Source: PALSA-693 sp963834725
GTDB lineage: Bacteria; Actinomycetota; Acidimicrobiia; Acidimicrobiales; Palsa-688
NCBI GenBank assembly: GCA_963834725.1
Contig: CAWICN010000001.1
Location: 3,286,001 to 3,350,000 of the forward strand
Length of the DNA: 64,000 nt
Reading direction: 5' to 3'
The number at the start of each line of letters is the position of its first letter. Position 1 is the first letter of the stretch. The notes below the pieces were generated by a model. The model saw only the letters and a program-made list of their open reading frames with translations, had not been told where the DNA came from and did no database searches. The position numbers were made by a program, and so were the translations under genes. Below are positions 23,949-34,218 of this stretch, in pieces.

Positions 23949-25610
23949 TCAGGCGCGGCGGGTGAAGGCGAGGGGCAGGGAAGCCATGTCGATCTCGATG
24001 AGAGTCGGCCCTTCGGCCTCGACGGCCCGCTTGAACGCCCCCTGGAAGGCATCGAGCGTCGCCACCGGCTCCGCTCTCATGCCGATGGAATCAGCCACCT
24101 CGACGAAATCGGGCGTCGTGAGGTTCACCCCGGTCTGCCGGCCGTCGAAGGCCCCGGCCTGGAGGCTTCGGAGCACTCCGTAGCCACGGTCGTTGAAGAC
24201 GCACACCACCAGGGGCAGTGCCTCCTGCATGGCGGTGGCCAGCTCGCCGATGCTGAGCATCAGCCCGCCGTCGCCTTGGATCAGGACCGTGCGGCGGTTG
24301 GTTCCGACGGCGGCGCCGACGCTGAGGGCCAGTCCCGGTCCGATGGCCGCTGAAGTCGGGTGGATAGAGGTTCCCGGCTCGTAGACGGGCAGCAGTCGGT
24401 CGCCCCAGAGATAGGCGGGGACGGTGGCGTCGCGGACGACGATGCCGTCACGGGGCAGCAGCTCCCGGATGGTGTCCATGATGCCAGCATGGTCAGCGCC
24501 GATCTGCCGGCGGGCTGCCCAGCGGGCCGCATCGCGGGCTTCTGCCGCCCGGGCGGCGAAGCCCGCACGCTCGGCGGCCCGCGCCGCGCTCGTTGGCCCC
24601 AGGCGCCCGAGAAGACCGGACAAGGCCAGCTCCGCGTCGCCGACCAGGGCGACGTGGGCAGGGTAGTTGCGTCCGATGACCCCCGGGTCGGCGTCGACGT
24701 GGATCAGCCGGCCGGGTAGCGACCAGCTCCACTGGCGGGTGGCCGAGGCCTGGAAGCGGGAGCCTACGGCCAGGACGACATCCGCGTGGGAGAGGACCTC
24801 GGCCAGGGCACTGCTGCCCGTCGTGCCGAGCAGGGCGCCCAGGCAAAGGGGATGGTCCTCGGGGACCGAGCCGCGCCCGTTGACGGAGGTCGCCACGGGG
24901 GCACCGAGTCGCTCAGCCAGTGTCACCAGTTCGGAGGAGGCACCGGCACGAAGGACACCGGCTCCCGCCCACAGGAGCGGCCGGTCAGCGGTGGCCAGCG
25001 CCTCTGCCGCGGTATCGAGGCCCGCCGGATCAGGCTCTGTCCGAAGCCCGGGACGTGCCGCGGCAGCGGTGGCCGCCGACAGGTCGACATCAGCCCGGCG
25101 GTATTGCAGGTCGATGGGGATTTCGACGGCGCCTGGCTGGGGACGGCCGCTCAGCACGTCTGTTGCTACCGAGACAATGACCGATGGGATCTCTTCGGTC
25201 GCCCGGACGCTGCGGGCCTGGCGCGTAACCGCCTGAAGCATCAAGAGCTGCCGCTCGGCCTCATGGAGCACGCCTTTGCCCTTACCGTAGAATGCCGATT
25301 CCACTTGACCGGTAAGTAGGAGGACCGGTGATGAGGCGAAGCTGGCTTCGAACAAGCCGGGCACGGCGTTGGCACAGCCCGGGCCCGTGCTGGCGACGGC
25401 CACGCCGAGGCGGCCGGTCGCTCGGGCATAGCCATCGGCGGCGTGGACCGCGCCCTGTTCATGACGGGTCGGCACCAGTCGGATGTGGCCGTCACGGGCA
25501 ATGGCATCGAAGATCGGCAGGTTGTGGACGCTCACGATCCCGAAGACGTGGCGCACCCCCAGGGCGCGCAGGGTCTCGACGATGGCATCCGCTCCGGTCA
25601 TCTCGGGCAT
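23949..25610 (-). CDS. Thiamine-diphosphate-dependent enzyme, acetolactate-synthase-like
   Basis: This 553-residue protein has the three-domain ThDP layout. The N-terminal PYR domain carries the catalytic Glu in RHEQGAVHAADGYAR; a middle Rossmann-like domain includes LLWAGAGVLRAG and LIHVDADPGVIGRNY; the C-terminal PP domain carries the GDG-to-N motif (QGDGGLMLSIGELATA, then CVFNDRGYG). Length and motifs fit the acetolactate synthase large subunit/benzoylformate decarboxylase/oxalyl-CoA decarboxylase group. No regulatory small subunit (ilvN) is adjacent and the flanking genes are not branched-chain amino-acid genes, so a catabolic 2-keto-acid lyase or decarboxylase is at least as likely as IlvB. 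Confidence 0.85.
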   Translation of the reverse strand: MPEMTGADAIVETLRALGVRHVFGIVSVHNLPIFDAIARDGHIRLVPTRHEQGAVHAADGYARATGRLGVAVASTGPGCANAVPGLFEASFASSPVLLLTGQVESAFYGKGKGVLHEAERQLLMLQAVTRQARSVRATEEIPSVIVSVATDVLSGRPQPGAVEIPIDLQYRRADVDLSAATAAAARPGLRTEPDPAGLDTAAEALATADRPLLWAGAGVLRAGASSELVTLAERLGAPVATSVNGRGSVPEDHPLCLGALLGTTGSSALAEVLSHADVVLAVGSRFQASATRQWSWSLPGRLIHVDADPGVIGRNYPAHVALVGDAELALSGLLGRLGPTSAARAAERAGFAARAAEARDAARWAARRQIGADHAGIMDTIRELLPRDGIVVRDATVPAYLWGDRLLPVYEPGTSIHPTSAAIGPGLALSVGAAVGTNRRTVLIQGDGGLMLSIGELATAMQEALPLVVCVFNDRGYGVLRSLQAGAFDGRQTGVNLTTPDFVEVADSIGMRAEPVATLDAFQGAFKRAVEAEGPTLIEIDMASLPLAFTRRA

Positions 25611-25798
25611 ACGGCCAAGATATCCGCGGTGCTCTCTCTCGCTCTCCTCCCGCCCGGCTCGCAGGCGATCGTGTCATTGGGCAGCTGAGTGCACGTGGAT
25701 GGGGGGCGGCCATGGGCTGTTCCTGTCGAGCGGTCGTAGTTGTCCACTGCGGGGCTCAGGGCCGCACACCTGGGTCGATGACCGGGCATGCTGGGGCC

Positions 25799-26733
25799 AT
25801 GCGCGCTGCGGTGGTCCCTCGTCATGGTCCGGCCCCGGTCATCGAGATCCGGGACAACTGGCCCGATCCGGGGCCGCCGGGCGAGGGCGAGGTGCTGATC
25901 GCGGTCGACGCCGCCGGGCTCAACCCGAGCGACACCAAGATCCGGGCCCGAGGCGGGCTGGGTACACCCGGCAGCAAGGAGCCACCGTACGTCGCCGGGC
26001 GCGAGGCGGCGGGCACCATCCTCGAGTGCGGCCCGGGTGTGCAGGGGCTGGCGCCGGGAGACGCGGTCTTCGCCTTCTTCGGGTGGTTCGCCCGTCCGGG
26101 CGGTCATGCCGAGCAACTGGTCGTCGCATCGTCGATGGTCTCCCATCGCCCGGTCACTGTGCCCGTCATCGAGGCGGCCGCTGTCCCGTTGGCCGGGCTG
26201 ACCGCATTTCAGGCCCTCCAGATCCTCGAGGTGCCCACAGGCGAGCGCCTGTTGGTTACGGCGGGGGCGGGCGGCGTGGGGCACTTCGCCGTCCAGCTTG
26301 GCGCTCTTCGTGGGCTGGAGGTGGTCGCCACCGCCGGACCTGCGAACCATGAATTCGTCCGGAGCCTCGGTGCGTCGGAGGTGATCGACTATCACGCTCC
26401 CGACGCGACCAGTCGGGTGGCCGGCATCAGCTATCTGCTCGACGCCGTAGGAGAGAACAACATCGGCGCCTCCAGGGTGTCCTCGCCGAGGGGGCCGGGA
26501 TCGTGGCGGTTGCCGGTCTCCCGTTGCAGCTCCGGGACGACCTCAGGGCCACCGCCATGCGGTGTCGGCCTAGCGGCGAGGACCTGGGCGAGCTGGCCCG
26601 TCTGCTCGCTGACGGTCACCTCTCGGCCACTGTCCAGGAAGTGTTCCCGCTGGCCCGTGCGGCGGATGCCCATGTTCTGCTCGAGGGCGGTCATGTCCGG
26701 GGCAAGCTCGTGATCCAGGTCGGACCCCGCTGA
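25799..26733 (+). pseudogene. Quinone-oxidoreductase-like MDR gene with one frameshift
   Basis: From ATG 25799 (MRAAVVPRHG) the frame encodes the GroES-like and Rossmann parts of a zinc-free medium-chain reductase: VDAAGLNPSDTKIRARGG, PYVAGREAAG and VTAGAGGVGHFAVQLGA. After LLDAVGENN the homology leaves this frame. Near 26463-26475 one base appears lost, and the C-terminus continues one frame over as LQGVLAEGAGIVAVAGLPLQ to ADAHVLLEGGHVRGKLVIQV, stopping at 26733. Joined, the two parts give a normal protein of about 310 residues. A sequencing or assembly error would explain this as well as true inactivation. Confidence 0.7.
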
Positions 26734-26776
26734 GCGACGCCCGGTGATCGACGCCCGCAGCCTTGCCGGCCGAGGG

Positions 26777-27238
26777 TCAGTACTCGTTCTTGACGACGAA
26801 GAAGGAGCCGCGAATGGTTCCGGCGAGCTTCGACTTCTGCCTCGCGAATTTGAACGAGGCGAGCTCCGCGGGAACTTCCATCCCTTCAGAGAGCTTGAAC
26901 CCGACCGCCCGCTTTTTCGGGTCGTCGACGGTGTACATCACATTGATCGATAGCCCGTTCTCGTAGAAGACGTAGGCCATTCGGATGTTCTCGACCTGAA
27001 AGGCCGTAGCCTCGAGAGGGGGGGACGAGATCTCGATGTCGCGTTCATCCTTGAGGATCCGGTGCACCCAATCGATGGCCGTCTTGGCGTTGCTCGCAGG
27101 CTCGACCGTGAAGGCGTGGTCGTACTTGTTCTTGTAGTAGCGGGCCTCGTTCGCCCGCAGACCAGCAAGTGCGGTCGCGACCGGCGACGATTCCAGACCG
27201 ACAGTCGAGACAGTGTTGAAATCGACAGTGTAGGACAT
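26777..27238 (-). CDS. Conserved-looking hypothetical protein, 153 aa
   Basis: I use the ATG at 27238 (MSYTVDFNTVSTVG), which has GGGGAG about 7 bases upstream, rather than the longer frame. The protein is soluble, mixed alpha/beta by composition, with no signal peptide. Distinct features are ARYYKNKYDHAF, AIDWVHRILKDERD and, at the C-terminus, GTIRGSFFVVKNEY. I do not recognise the family. The neighbour downstream on the same strand is 540 bp away and there is no evident operon. Confidence 0.7.
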   Translation of the reverse strand: MSYTVDFNTVSTVGLESSPVATALAGLRANEARYYKNKYDHAFTVEPASNAKTAIDWVHRILKDERDIEISSPPLEATAFQVENIRMAYVFYENGLSINVMYTVDDPKKRAVGFKLSEGMEVPAELASFKFARQKSKLAGTIRGSFFVVKNEY

Positions 27239-27399
27239 GAGCGCACTCCCCAACCTGCAGAGGTATGTCTGTTTACGTCGGACCGAGGCTACCTCAGCCG
27301 GGGAACGGACCAATCGTCGACTTCGGTATCGACGATCTCGTCGACGACGCGTCCAGTATGGCGCGTCATGATCGGGCGCCGAGTCGACAGTCCTCTGAT

Positions 27400-28080
27400 C
27401 TAGGAGCTGCTCGACAGGGCAACGACGAAATTTACTGTTGTGGCGAGGATTACCGCTCCAAACAGGTACGACAGCAGCGCATGTCCGAGGGCCGCGCCCC
27501 GGATGCGGGGACTCTGGATGTCGGTATCCGAGATCTGGAAGGTCATTCCGATCGTGAAGGCCACATAGGCAAAATCCAGGTACCGGGGCTGTTCGGCCTG
27601 GTTGAAGCTGATTCCGCTACCCCCGCCCGAGTGGTAGAGGAAGGCGTAGCGCAAAGTGAACAGCGTGTGGACAAGGAGCCACGACAACGCCACACTGGCC
27701 GCTGCCAATCCGGCCAGAAGCCATTTTCTTGAACTGTGGGCTGAGTTGGCCGCCACGAGCACTACGGCAACGGCGAGCAGGCTGGCCACACTGGCTGCAA
27801 GGAGAAGGATGCGACTCGTCTGCCGTCCCGGCTCATCTCGATTCGCATGCGCTGCGGTCTCGGATGAATCCATCCCTGCTATGGCAGACCACACCCAGAT
27901 GGAGAACAGGGCCGCGACACTATCCCAGCCTACGAGGGGAGCGTATTTCCACGCACCGAGTATTCCGGTGACGATACCCGCCACGACACCGAAGGGCAGT
28001 ATGGAGACCAGACGGATCCCAGTGCTGGCGAACCGCCATCGATCCACCAACCGGGACCCGGATCCCGACCCATCGGCCAC
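27400..28080 (-). CDS. DUF1345 membrane protein
   Basis: The C-terminal signature YLDFAYVAFTIGMTFQISDTD, followed by IRGAALGHALLSYLFGAVILATTVNFV, is typical of DUF1345 predicted membrane proteins. There are about five hydrophobic segments over 226 residues from the GTG at 28080. AGGAG overlaps that start, so the TTG at 28092 is an alternative. The longer reading to 28419 adds low-complexity residues unlike the family. Function unknown. Confidence 0.75.
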   Translation of the reverse strand: MADGSGSGSRLVDRWRFASTGIRLVSILPFGVVAGIVTGILGAWKYAPLVGWDSVAALFSIWVWSAIAGMDSSETAAHANRDEPGRQTSRILLLAASVASLLAVAVVLVAANSAHSSRKWLLAGLAAASVALSWLLVHTLFTLRYAFLYHSGGGSGISFNQAEQPRYLDFAYVAFTIGMTFQISDTDIQSPRIRGAALGHALLSYLFGAVILATTVNFVVALSSSS

Positions 28081-28268
28081 TCCTACAGTCAAGCACCGCC
28101 GGTAGGCCGGCTCCGGGACCGGTCCCGCGAGAGATCGCGTCCCTTGGGGAAAGGGTCCGCGGTGTGCCAACAGCGTGCCGCACTCTGCGCACCACGGATT
28201 GGTCAGTAGGGCGCCGGATTCCACCCGGGGGGTTCCACGGGGAGCCTCTCTGAGCGACACTGGGTACC

Positions 28269-29655
28269 GTGCTCTCGAACGTGGTACACGAAGCCTGGAC
28301 GGCGCTGACGAGCGGTGATGACGTGGTTCCCGCCGCGCTCGAGGTCTCCGGTCATGGAGCCCTTCTGCCCTCCAGGTTCGCCGTCGAGGAGATCGCAATC
28401 GCGTGCGTCGCCGCCGCACTGCGGGCCGCGGCGGCGCTACAGCCGGCGGGACCGTCTGAGGCGGTCACGCTCGACCGGGGCCACGTGGCGGATGCGTGCC
28501 GGAGCGAGCGGTTCTTCGTGGTGGACGGGAAGGCGGCTGGCTCGGGCTTCGCCCCGCTCTCGCGCTTTTGGCCCACCGCGGGCGGGTGGGTGCGCACCCA
28601 CGCCAACTACCCATGGCACCGAAGAGCACTCCTCAAATCCCTGGGCGTGCGCCCCGAAGCCGAGCCGGTCGACGACGCAGTCGGGTCGGCGATCGCACAC
28701 CTCGGATCCGAGGAGTTCGAAGAGCAGGTCTTCGCGGCGGGCGGGGTCGGCGCGGCGGTGCGGTCGTTCGACGAGTGGAGCCGCCACCCTCAGGGACGAG
28801 CTGTGGCCGCTGAACCTCTCATCGCGTGCGACATGCTCGGCAACACATCTCCCCGGCCAGCTTCGCCGCGGCTTCGGGTCCTCGACCTCACCCGTGTCAT
28901 TGCTGGGCCGGTCTCGACCCGGTTGCTCGGCGCGCTGGGAGCGGACGTGCTCCGCGTCGACTCGCCGCGCCGAGCGCGACATGGCAGAGGGCGCCTTCGC
29001 CGACACCCTGCTCGGCAAGCGCAGCTGCACCCTCGACCTGGCCACCCCGGAGGGCGCGGCGCGCATTCACGCTCTTCTCGACGATGCCGACATCGTCGTA
29101 CAGGGCTACCGGCCCGGCGCCTTGGCCGGTCTCGGCCTCTCGGCGGAAGCGATCGCCGAGCGCCACCCTGGGACAGTCGTGGTGGTCGTCGACGCCTGGG
29201 GCCACGAGGGGACGTGGGCCGGCCGCCGGGGATTCGACAGCGTGGTCCGGGCGGCGACCGGGCTCGCCGCGGGTGAGTCCCCCGATCGCCACCTGCCGGG
29301 TGCGCTCCCCTGCCAGCTCCTCGACCACGGCACCGGCTACCTGGCCGCCGCGGCCGCGCTCGACGGCCTTCGCCGCCAGCGCCGTGACGGCGGCACGCCC
29401 ATCCGGCGGGTGTCACTCGCCCGCACGGCGTGGTGGGTGGCGACCACCCCGGCCGACCCCGACGGGGAACTGCAGGCAGACGGCGAGACGGGTAGGTTCC
29501 TGGTCGAGATGCCGGCGGACGGCCACACCGTCCTAGCTGTGGCGCCACCTGGCACTGTCGGCGGCGAGCCGCTCCATTGGCCCCACGCCGGGCATGGATA
29601 CGGCGTCGATCCACCGACCTGGGATCCACCAAACCGATCCCAGGCTTTTCTGTAG
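28269..29655 (+). pseudogene. Family III CoA-transferase (CaiB/BaiF) with a frameshift
   Basis: From GTG 28269 the first frame encodes about 235 residues that end with RVLDLTRVIAGPVSTRLLG and ALGADVLRVDSP, the diagnostic family III CoA-transferase segment. At about 28970 one extra base is present, and the rest of the family sequence continues in the next frame: DTLLGKRSCTLDLATPEGA, DIVVQGYRPGALAGLGLS, GYLAAAAALDGL, to 29655. Joined, it would be about 460 residues, the larger two-lobed type of this family, acting on acyl-CoA esters. No second gene of a degradation pathway is adjacent. Confidence 0.75.
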
Positions 29656-29672
29656 CGGGCCGCCCTTCAACC

Positions 29673-29726
29673 GGGCACGATTCGGTGCAGAGAATCAGGG
29701 CAGCCCCTTCGTTTGGGCACGATTCG
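29673..29726 (+). repeat. 12-bp direct repeat upstream of the MMPL gene
   Basis: GGGCACGATTCG occurs at 29673-29684 and 29715-29726 (42-bp period, four helical turns), 187 bp before the MMPL start. It is a possible operator pair. Confidence 0.35.
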
Positions 29727-29912
29727 CGGCAGAAGCCGCAGGAAACATACGGGAACGTCAATGAACGACCGGTTACGTGACAAACGGCACACGATCGTAC
29801 CGCCCCTTTGCCCGAAATTCAGTTCCGGGTCGCCGGCACCCTGTGCGAGACTGTAAAGGCACAGCCGCTCTGCATGCGGCCGTCCCCCCGCACCCGAGAG
29901 AAGGATCTCCTG

Positions 29913-32129
29913 ATGGCCAAACTGGCGCGCTGGTGTTTCCGGCACCGCAAGATTGTCCTTCCGGCCTGGCTGGTTGCGCTGGTCCTCGTCGGCGGAATCG
30001 GGAGATCCGTCGGGTCGAGCTATAGCAATAACTTCTCGTTTCCTTCGACCGATTCGAGCCGGGCGCTCGACATCGTGAAGGCGAACTTTCCTGCGCAGAG
30101 CGGCGATAGTGACCAGATCGTCATTCAGGCGAAAAACGGCACGCTGCACACGCCTGAGGTCGCGGCTGCTCTCAATGAGATGCTGGGGGGGGTTGAGCAC
30201 CTCTCCTTTGTGACCGGGGTCACCTCGCCCTATAGCTCCGGGCTCATCTCGGCGAACGGCAAGATCGGGCTGGCTACGGTGCAACTCGACGCGCTGGCCC
30301 AGAACGTCTCTGGCGACCAGGCGAGACAGCTGATCAAGACCGCCCGAGCGGTTAACCACGACCTCCTCAATGTCCAGCTCGGCGGGGCGGCAGTGCAGCA
30401 GGGGGAGAATCAGGGCGGCGGTTCAAGTGACTTCCTCGTCGCGGCATTACTCGCACTGGTGGTCCTGTTCTTCGCCTTCCGTCGCTCATTGCTCACCGCC
30501 GTGCTCCCCCTGCTGACCGCGGTGATAGCTATCGGGATCGGGACGTCGTTCATCGGCATCCTCTCCCACGCGTTCAACATTCCTCAGTTCGCCACCCAGT
30601 TGTCCGAATTGATCGCACTGGGTGTGGGAGTGGACTACTCCCTCTTCATCGTAAATCGCCACCGGCGGGAGCTGCTGGCTGGTCGCAGCCCCGAAGAGGC
30701 CGCGGTCCGAGCCCTCAACACCTCCGGGCGGGCTGTATTCGTCGCCGGCCTGACGGTCTGTATCGCCCTGCTCGGCATGTTTGCGCTTGGCCTTACCTTC
30801 CTTTATGGGGTTTCGGTTGGGGCCGCGTTCGTCGTTCTGCTCACCATGGTCTCGGCGCTCACCTTGCTGCCCGCCATGCTCGGCTTCTACGGGAACAAGG
30901 CCTTGTCGCGTCGTGACCGACGGATGCTGCGAGTGGACGTCGCGGCGGAGCCAGGGCCGCACGGGCCAGCCGATCGGGGGCGAAGCCCGTTCTGGGAGTG
31001 GTGGGCCGCTATCGTCGAACGGCGATCCGCCATTCTCTCCGTGCTTGGCCTCGCCCTGATCGTCATTGTCGCTCTGCCCTTCTTCAGCATGCGTCTCGGG
31101 CTGGCCGACTCGGGCGAGGATCCCTCGGGATCGACGACGAAGCAGGCCTACGATCTGCTGGTACAGGGATTCGGGCCGGGGTTCAACGGACCCCTCCAGG
31201 TGGTTGGCGAGATCAACGGACCCAGCGATCTCGCCCATTTCGACACCTTCGTCACGGGGCTCCAGCACACCCACGGTGTCGCCCACGTGCTACCCCCGCG
31301 CATCAGTCCGAACGGAAAGGCAGCCGTCGCCTTCGTCTACCCCGCCTACAGCCCGCAGGCGGCGCAGACGACGACCCTCGTGAACCAGATTCGAGCCGAA
31401 GTGCCAAGCGCCACAGCTGGATCCTCACTGGGCATCCACGTGGGGGGCCAGACTGCCGGCGGCATCGACTTCTCCAAGGTCTTGGCCGAGAAGCTTCCGA
31501 TCTTCATTGCCGTGATCATCGTGTTGGCGTTCTTGTTGCTCGCCACTGTGTTCCGAAGCATCCTCGTGCCCCTGACGGCGTCGGCGATGAACATTCTGTC
31601 TATCGGCGCGGCGCTGGGGGTGATCACCGCCGCCTTCCAGTTCGGCTGGCTGCAGCCCGTTCTCGGCTTCGCCAAAGCAGGTCCGATCGAGGTGTACCTC
31701 CCGGTCATGATGTTCGCGGTCCTGTTCGGCCTGTCGATGGACTACGAAGTCTTCCTCGTCAGCCGGATCCACGAGGAATGGGTGAAAACCGGTGACAACA
31801 GGCAAGCGGTGACCCGAGGTCAGGCAGAGACCGGACGAGTTATTACCGCCGCCGCGCTCATCATGATCCTGGTCTTCTTGTCGTTCAGCCTTATCAACAA
31901 CTCGCTCGTGATCCAGGAGTTTGGCATCGGGTTCGCGGCTGCGATCGTCATCGACGCCTTCGTCGTACGCACGGTGCTGGTCCCCTCCGTCATGCACGTC
32001 ATGGGTGCGCGCAACTGGTGGCTTCCCTCGTGGATGGACCGGATTCTCCCGACGTTGCACATCGAAGCCGATGACCTGGCGGAGCCGGTCGAGCAACCGC
32101 AACCGGTGAGCGATTATACGAACGTATAG
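29913..32129 (+). CDS. MMPL-family RND transporter
   Basis: I use the ATG at 29913 (MAKLARWCFRHRK), preceded by GAGAAGG; this gives 738 residues. The layout is one transmembrane segment, an outer loop (SSYSNNFSFPSTDSSRAL), five segments, a cytoplasmic linker, and then the same again: twelve predicted helices in two MMPL domains. Each half has its RND signature (GVGVDYSLFIVNRHRREL in the first, FGLSMDYEVFLVSRIHEEW in the second). Such proteins export lipids or hydrophobic compounds using proton motive force. Full-length MmpL proteins are longer, so this is the short actinobacterial type. No regulator is directly adjacent. Confidence 0.92.
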   Translation: MAKLARWCFRHRKIVLPAWLVALVLVGGIGRSVGSSYSNNFSFPSTDSSRALDIVKANFPAQSGDSDQIVIQAKNGTLHTPEVAAALNEMLGGVEHLSFVTGVTSPYSSGLISANGKIGLATVQLDALAQNVSGDQARQLIKTARAVNHDLLNVQLGGAAVQQGENQGGGSSDFLVAALLALVVLFFAFRRSLLTAVLPLLTAVIAIGIGTSFIGILSHAFNIPQFATQLSELIALGVGVDYSLFIVNRHRRELLAGRSPEEAAVRALNTSGRAVFVAGLTVCIALLGMFALGLTFLYGVSVGAAFVVLLTMVSALTLLPAMLGFYGNKALSRRDRRMLRVDVAAEPGPHGPADRGRSPFWEWWAAIVERRSAILSVLGLALIVIVALPFFSMRLGLADSGEDPSGSTTKQAYDLLVQGFGPGFNGPLQVVGEINGPSDLAHFDTFVTGLQHTHGVAHVLPPRISPNGKAAVAFVYPAYSPQAAQTTTLVNQIRAEVPSATAGSSLGIHVGGQTAGGIDFSKVLAEKLPIFIAVIIVLAFLLLATVFRSILVPLTASAMNILSIGAALGVITAAFQFGWLQPVLGFAKAGPIEVYLPVMMFAVLFGLSMDYEVFLVSRIHEEWVKTGDNRQAVTRGQAETGRVITAAALIMILVFLSFSLINNSLVIQEFGIGFAAAIVIDAFVVRTVLVPSVMHVMGARNWWLPSWMDRILPTLHIEADDLAEPVEQPQPVSDYTNV

Positions 32130-32223
32130 GGTTCCGGCCTCCCTGCCAGTCTCGTCATTCCGATTTGGCGTCCGGTAGCCGTGCTCGGTTAAGCAGTTCT
32201 GGTTTGCCGTAAGGGGAGCAGCC

Positions 32224-32514
32224 TCACGGACGCTCCATTGTGGTCGCCACCGGCACGATGACGATGCGCGCTCGCGGGGTTGGTTGCACAGTCGGGCGGT
32301 AAGGCACAGCCGCCTTCTTGATCTCAGCACTCGACACTGCCGCCCTCGTCACCAAGAGATGACGAGCTGCCGGAGCCGTTACTGTCGACTGCCGCTCATT
32401 CGTCGTGATCTTGCTCGACGTTGTGGCGGCGCCGCAGCCACCGAGGGCGATCAGCAGCAGGACGACAGGGAGCATGCGGCGAAGCGCGGAATCGGATCGC
32501 CAACGGGTCATCAT
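32224..32514 (-). CDS. Small predicted lipoprotein, 96 aa
   Basis: The N-terminus MMTRWRSDSALRRMLPV leads to a hydrophobic stretch (VLLLIALGGCG) with a good lipobox (ALGGC). GAGGA lies immediately before the double ATG, so the second ATG at 32511 may be the used start. The mature 70 residues are Thr/Ser/Pro-rich and without recognisable domains. It stands alone between the MMPL and MFS genes. Confidence 0.55.
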   Translation of the reverse strand: MMTRWRSDSALRRMLPVVLLLIALGGCGAATTSSKITTNERQSTVTAPAARHLLVTRAAVSSAEIKKAAVPYRPTVQPTPRARIVIVPVATTMERP

Positions 32515-32654
32515 TCCTCAATGTTGCCTTGTGCCGCAATCTGAGGCAAAGTGATGACTTCAAATCCGAAGTCCGGAACACTGCTGTCACCGTGGAGATG
32601 GTGCTAGCTCGCTAACACCGGGGCCGGGAGGGTACCGGTCGCACCAGCTGCTCA

Positions 32655-33815
32655 TCATCGGCTTCGACCCAACAGTCCGGCCCCGGCGAGCACCACTCCT
32701 GCTGCGGCGCCATACGCGACCCTCGAGCCGGTCGCCTGGACGATCGCTCCTCCGCTGATGGCTCCGAGGGCGCTCCCGGCCTGGAATCCGCTGGACAACC
32801 ATCCAAAGGCTTCCGTTTGCCGCTCTGGAGGAGCCTTCGAGGCCGCCAGCGTGTACAGAGCACCGAAGGTGGGGGCGATGGCCGCGCCCCCAATGAACAG
32901 GAGGACTGCAAGCAGCCAGATCGATGGCGCCACAGCGGGAATCGCCGTACCCGCCGCCAGCACGACCATAAGCACCGCGACCCTCCTGTTCGTCACGCCG
33001 GAACCCGAAGCGCGGATCCCCAGCAAGAGACCCCCGGCGAGGGATCCTGCCGACCACACCGCCAATACCACCCCCGCGGACGCAGCCGAGTGATGGGACC
33101 ACGCGAAGGCTACGGTCGCCAGTTCCACGATGTTGAAGGCACCCACGAGGGTCATGGCGGCCACCACGATTGCGACCGGCAGGGCCATACGAAACGATCT
33201 GGGGGCTGGCGTCGACGTGTCCAACGCAGGGGGTGCCGACCGGGTCAATGGGTGAAGCGAGAAGGCGAACACCCCGATCAGAAGAGCGGCGGCGCTGGCC
33301 AAAAGAGCCTCCGGCGGCCCGCTCAGGCTGACTATCAGGGCAACTAACGAGGGCCCAACAATGAACGCCAGCTCCTGCAGCGTCGCCTCCAGGGCGTAGA
33401 CGACGGGCACCTGATGAGCAGGCAAGACGACCGGCCACAAGGCCCGCGCCGACGAGGTGATAGGCGGCGTGCACAGCCCGGCACCGAAGGCGCAGGCCAG
33501 CAGGGCGGCGGTGTCTTGCGGCGAAAGGTAGGCAAGGATGCAGAGGAGGGCGGCCTCCGCGGTGGCGAAGGGTGGCAGCACCTTCGTCCGGCCCGCCCGG
33601 TCGACCACTCTTCCGAGGATCGGACCGGCGATGCCGGTTCCTGTCACATACAGGGCGACCACCAGACCTGCCCGCGAGTACGCCCCGTGCTTGCTCACTA
33701 GCAGCACGATGGCCAGGCTGGTCATCCCCAACGGGAGACGGGCCAAGATTGACGACGCCATGAGCGACGCGAACCCCGGAGTGCGCAGGAGATCGGCGTA
33801 AGACCCGGCTGTCAC
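32655..33815 (-). CDS. MFS transporter
   Basis: I use the GTG at 33815 (VTAGSYADLLRTPGFASL), giving 386 residues and about twelve hydrophobic segments in two halves. The loop motif GRVVDRAGRTKVLP between helices 2 and 3 is the major-facilitator signature. Second-half features include GGAAIAPTFGALYTLAA. It resembles small drug or sugar exporters of the YbfB/AraJ type; the substrate is unknown. Confidence 0.85.
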   Translation of the reverse strand: MTAGSYADLLRTPGFASLMASSILARLPLGMTSLAIVLLVSKHGAYSRAGLVVALYVTGTGIAGPILGRVVDRAGRTKVLPPFATAEAALLCILAYLSPQDTAALLACAFGAGLCTPPITSSARALWPVVLPAHQVPVVYALEATLQELAFIVGPSLVALIVSLSGPPEALLASAAALLIGVFAFSLHPLTRSAPPALDTSTPAPRSFRMALPVAIVVAAMTLVGAFNIVELATVAFAWSHHSAASAGVVLAVWSAGSLAGGLLLGIRASGSGVTNRRVAVLMVVLAAGTAIPAVAPSIWLLAVLLFIGGAAIAPTFGALYTLAASKAPPERQTEAFGWLSSGFQAGSALGAISGGAIVQATGSRVAYGAAAGVVLAGAGLLGRSR

Positions 33816-33966
33816 CTGCCTATCCTTACAGGCCCGCAAATAGGGCGGCACGCCGGCACAAGTCGCCGGCGGGCGCATGCACAACCCGTTGGGCGGAAAG
33901 TCGAGCCCACACCCCGGTCCACGCTGAGAGGCCCATGCTGGCGGGCCTCTGGCAGGCTGTCAGACC

Positions 33967-34218
33967 ATGAAGCACGCTGGAGCGAAGGCCTTGAACGATC
34001 TTGAGCCCCTCATAGTGGCGCTGCGAGAGGTTCCCGGTCTCCGGGAGAAGAAGCGCGGCACCTTCTATCGCGGGTCGCGGGCGTTTTTGCACTTCCACGA
34101 AGACCCGGCCGGCCTCTTCGCCGACGTTCGGATCGATGCCGACTTCGAGCGGGTCAGAGTTACGAACGCCAGGGAACAACAACAGCTCCTGCAGCGGGTC
34201 CGTGCCGCCGCACTTTGA
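33967..34218 (+). CDS. Small conserved-looking protein, 83 aa
   Basis: From ATG 33967 an 83-residue soluble protein is encoded (MKHAGAKALNDLEPLI; RGTFYRGSRAFLHFHEDP; ARE near the C-terminus). Regular third-position GC and the pattern of aromatic and charged residues make it look like a genuine gene. I do not recognise a named family and suggest no function. It converges with the cyclase remnant on the other strand. Confidence 0.6.
   Translation: MKHAGAKALNDLEPLIVALREVPGLREKKRGTFYRGSRAFLHFHEDPAGLFADVRIDADFERVRVTNAREQQQLLQRVRAAAL

Noticed and set aside
23949..25610. Naming the ThDP enzyme ilvB
   Set aside because: No ilvN or ilvC is adjacent, and the motifs shared by this whole family do not separate synthase from decarboxylase.
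31425..32330. Minus-strand frame of 301 codons
   Set aside because: Antisense to the second MMPL domain; His/Arg/Asp-rich shadow with no motif.
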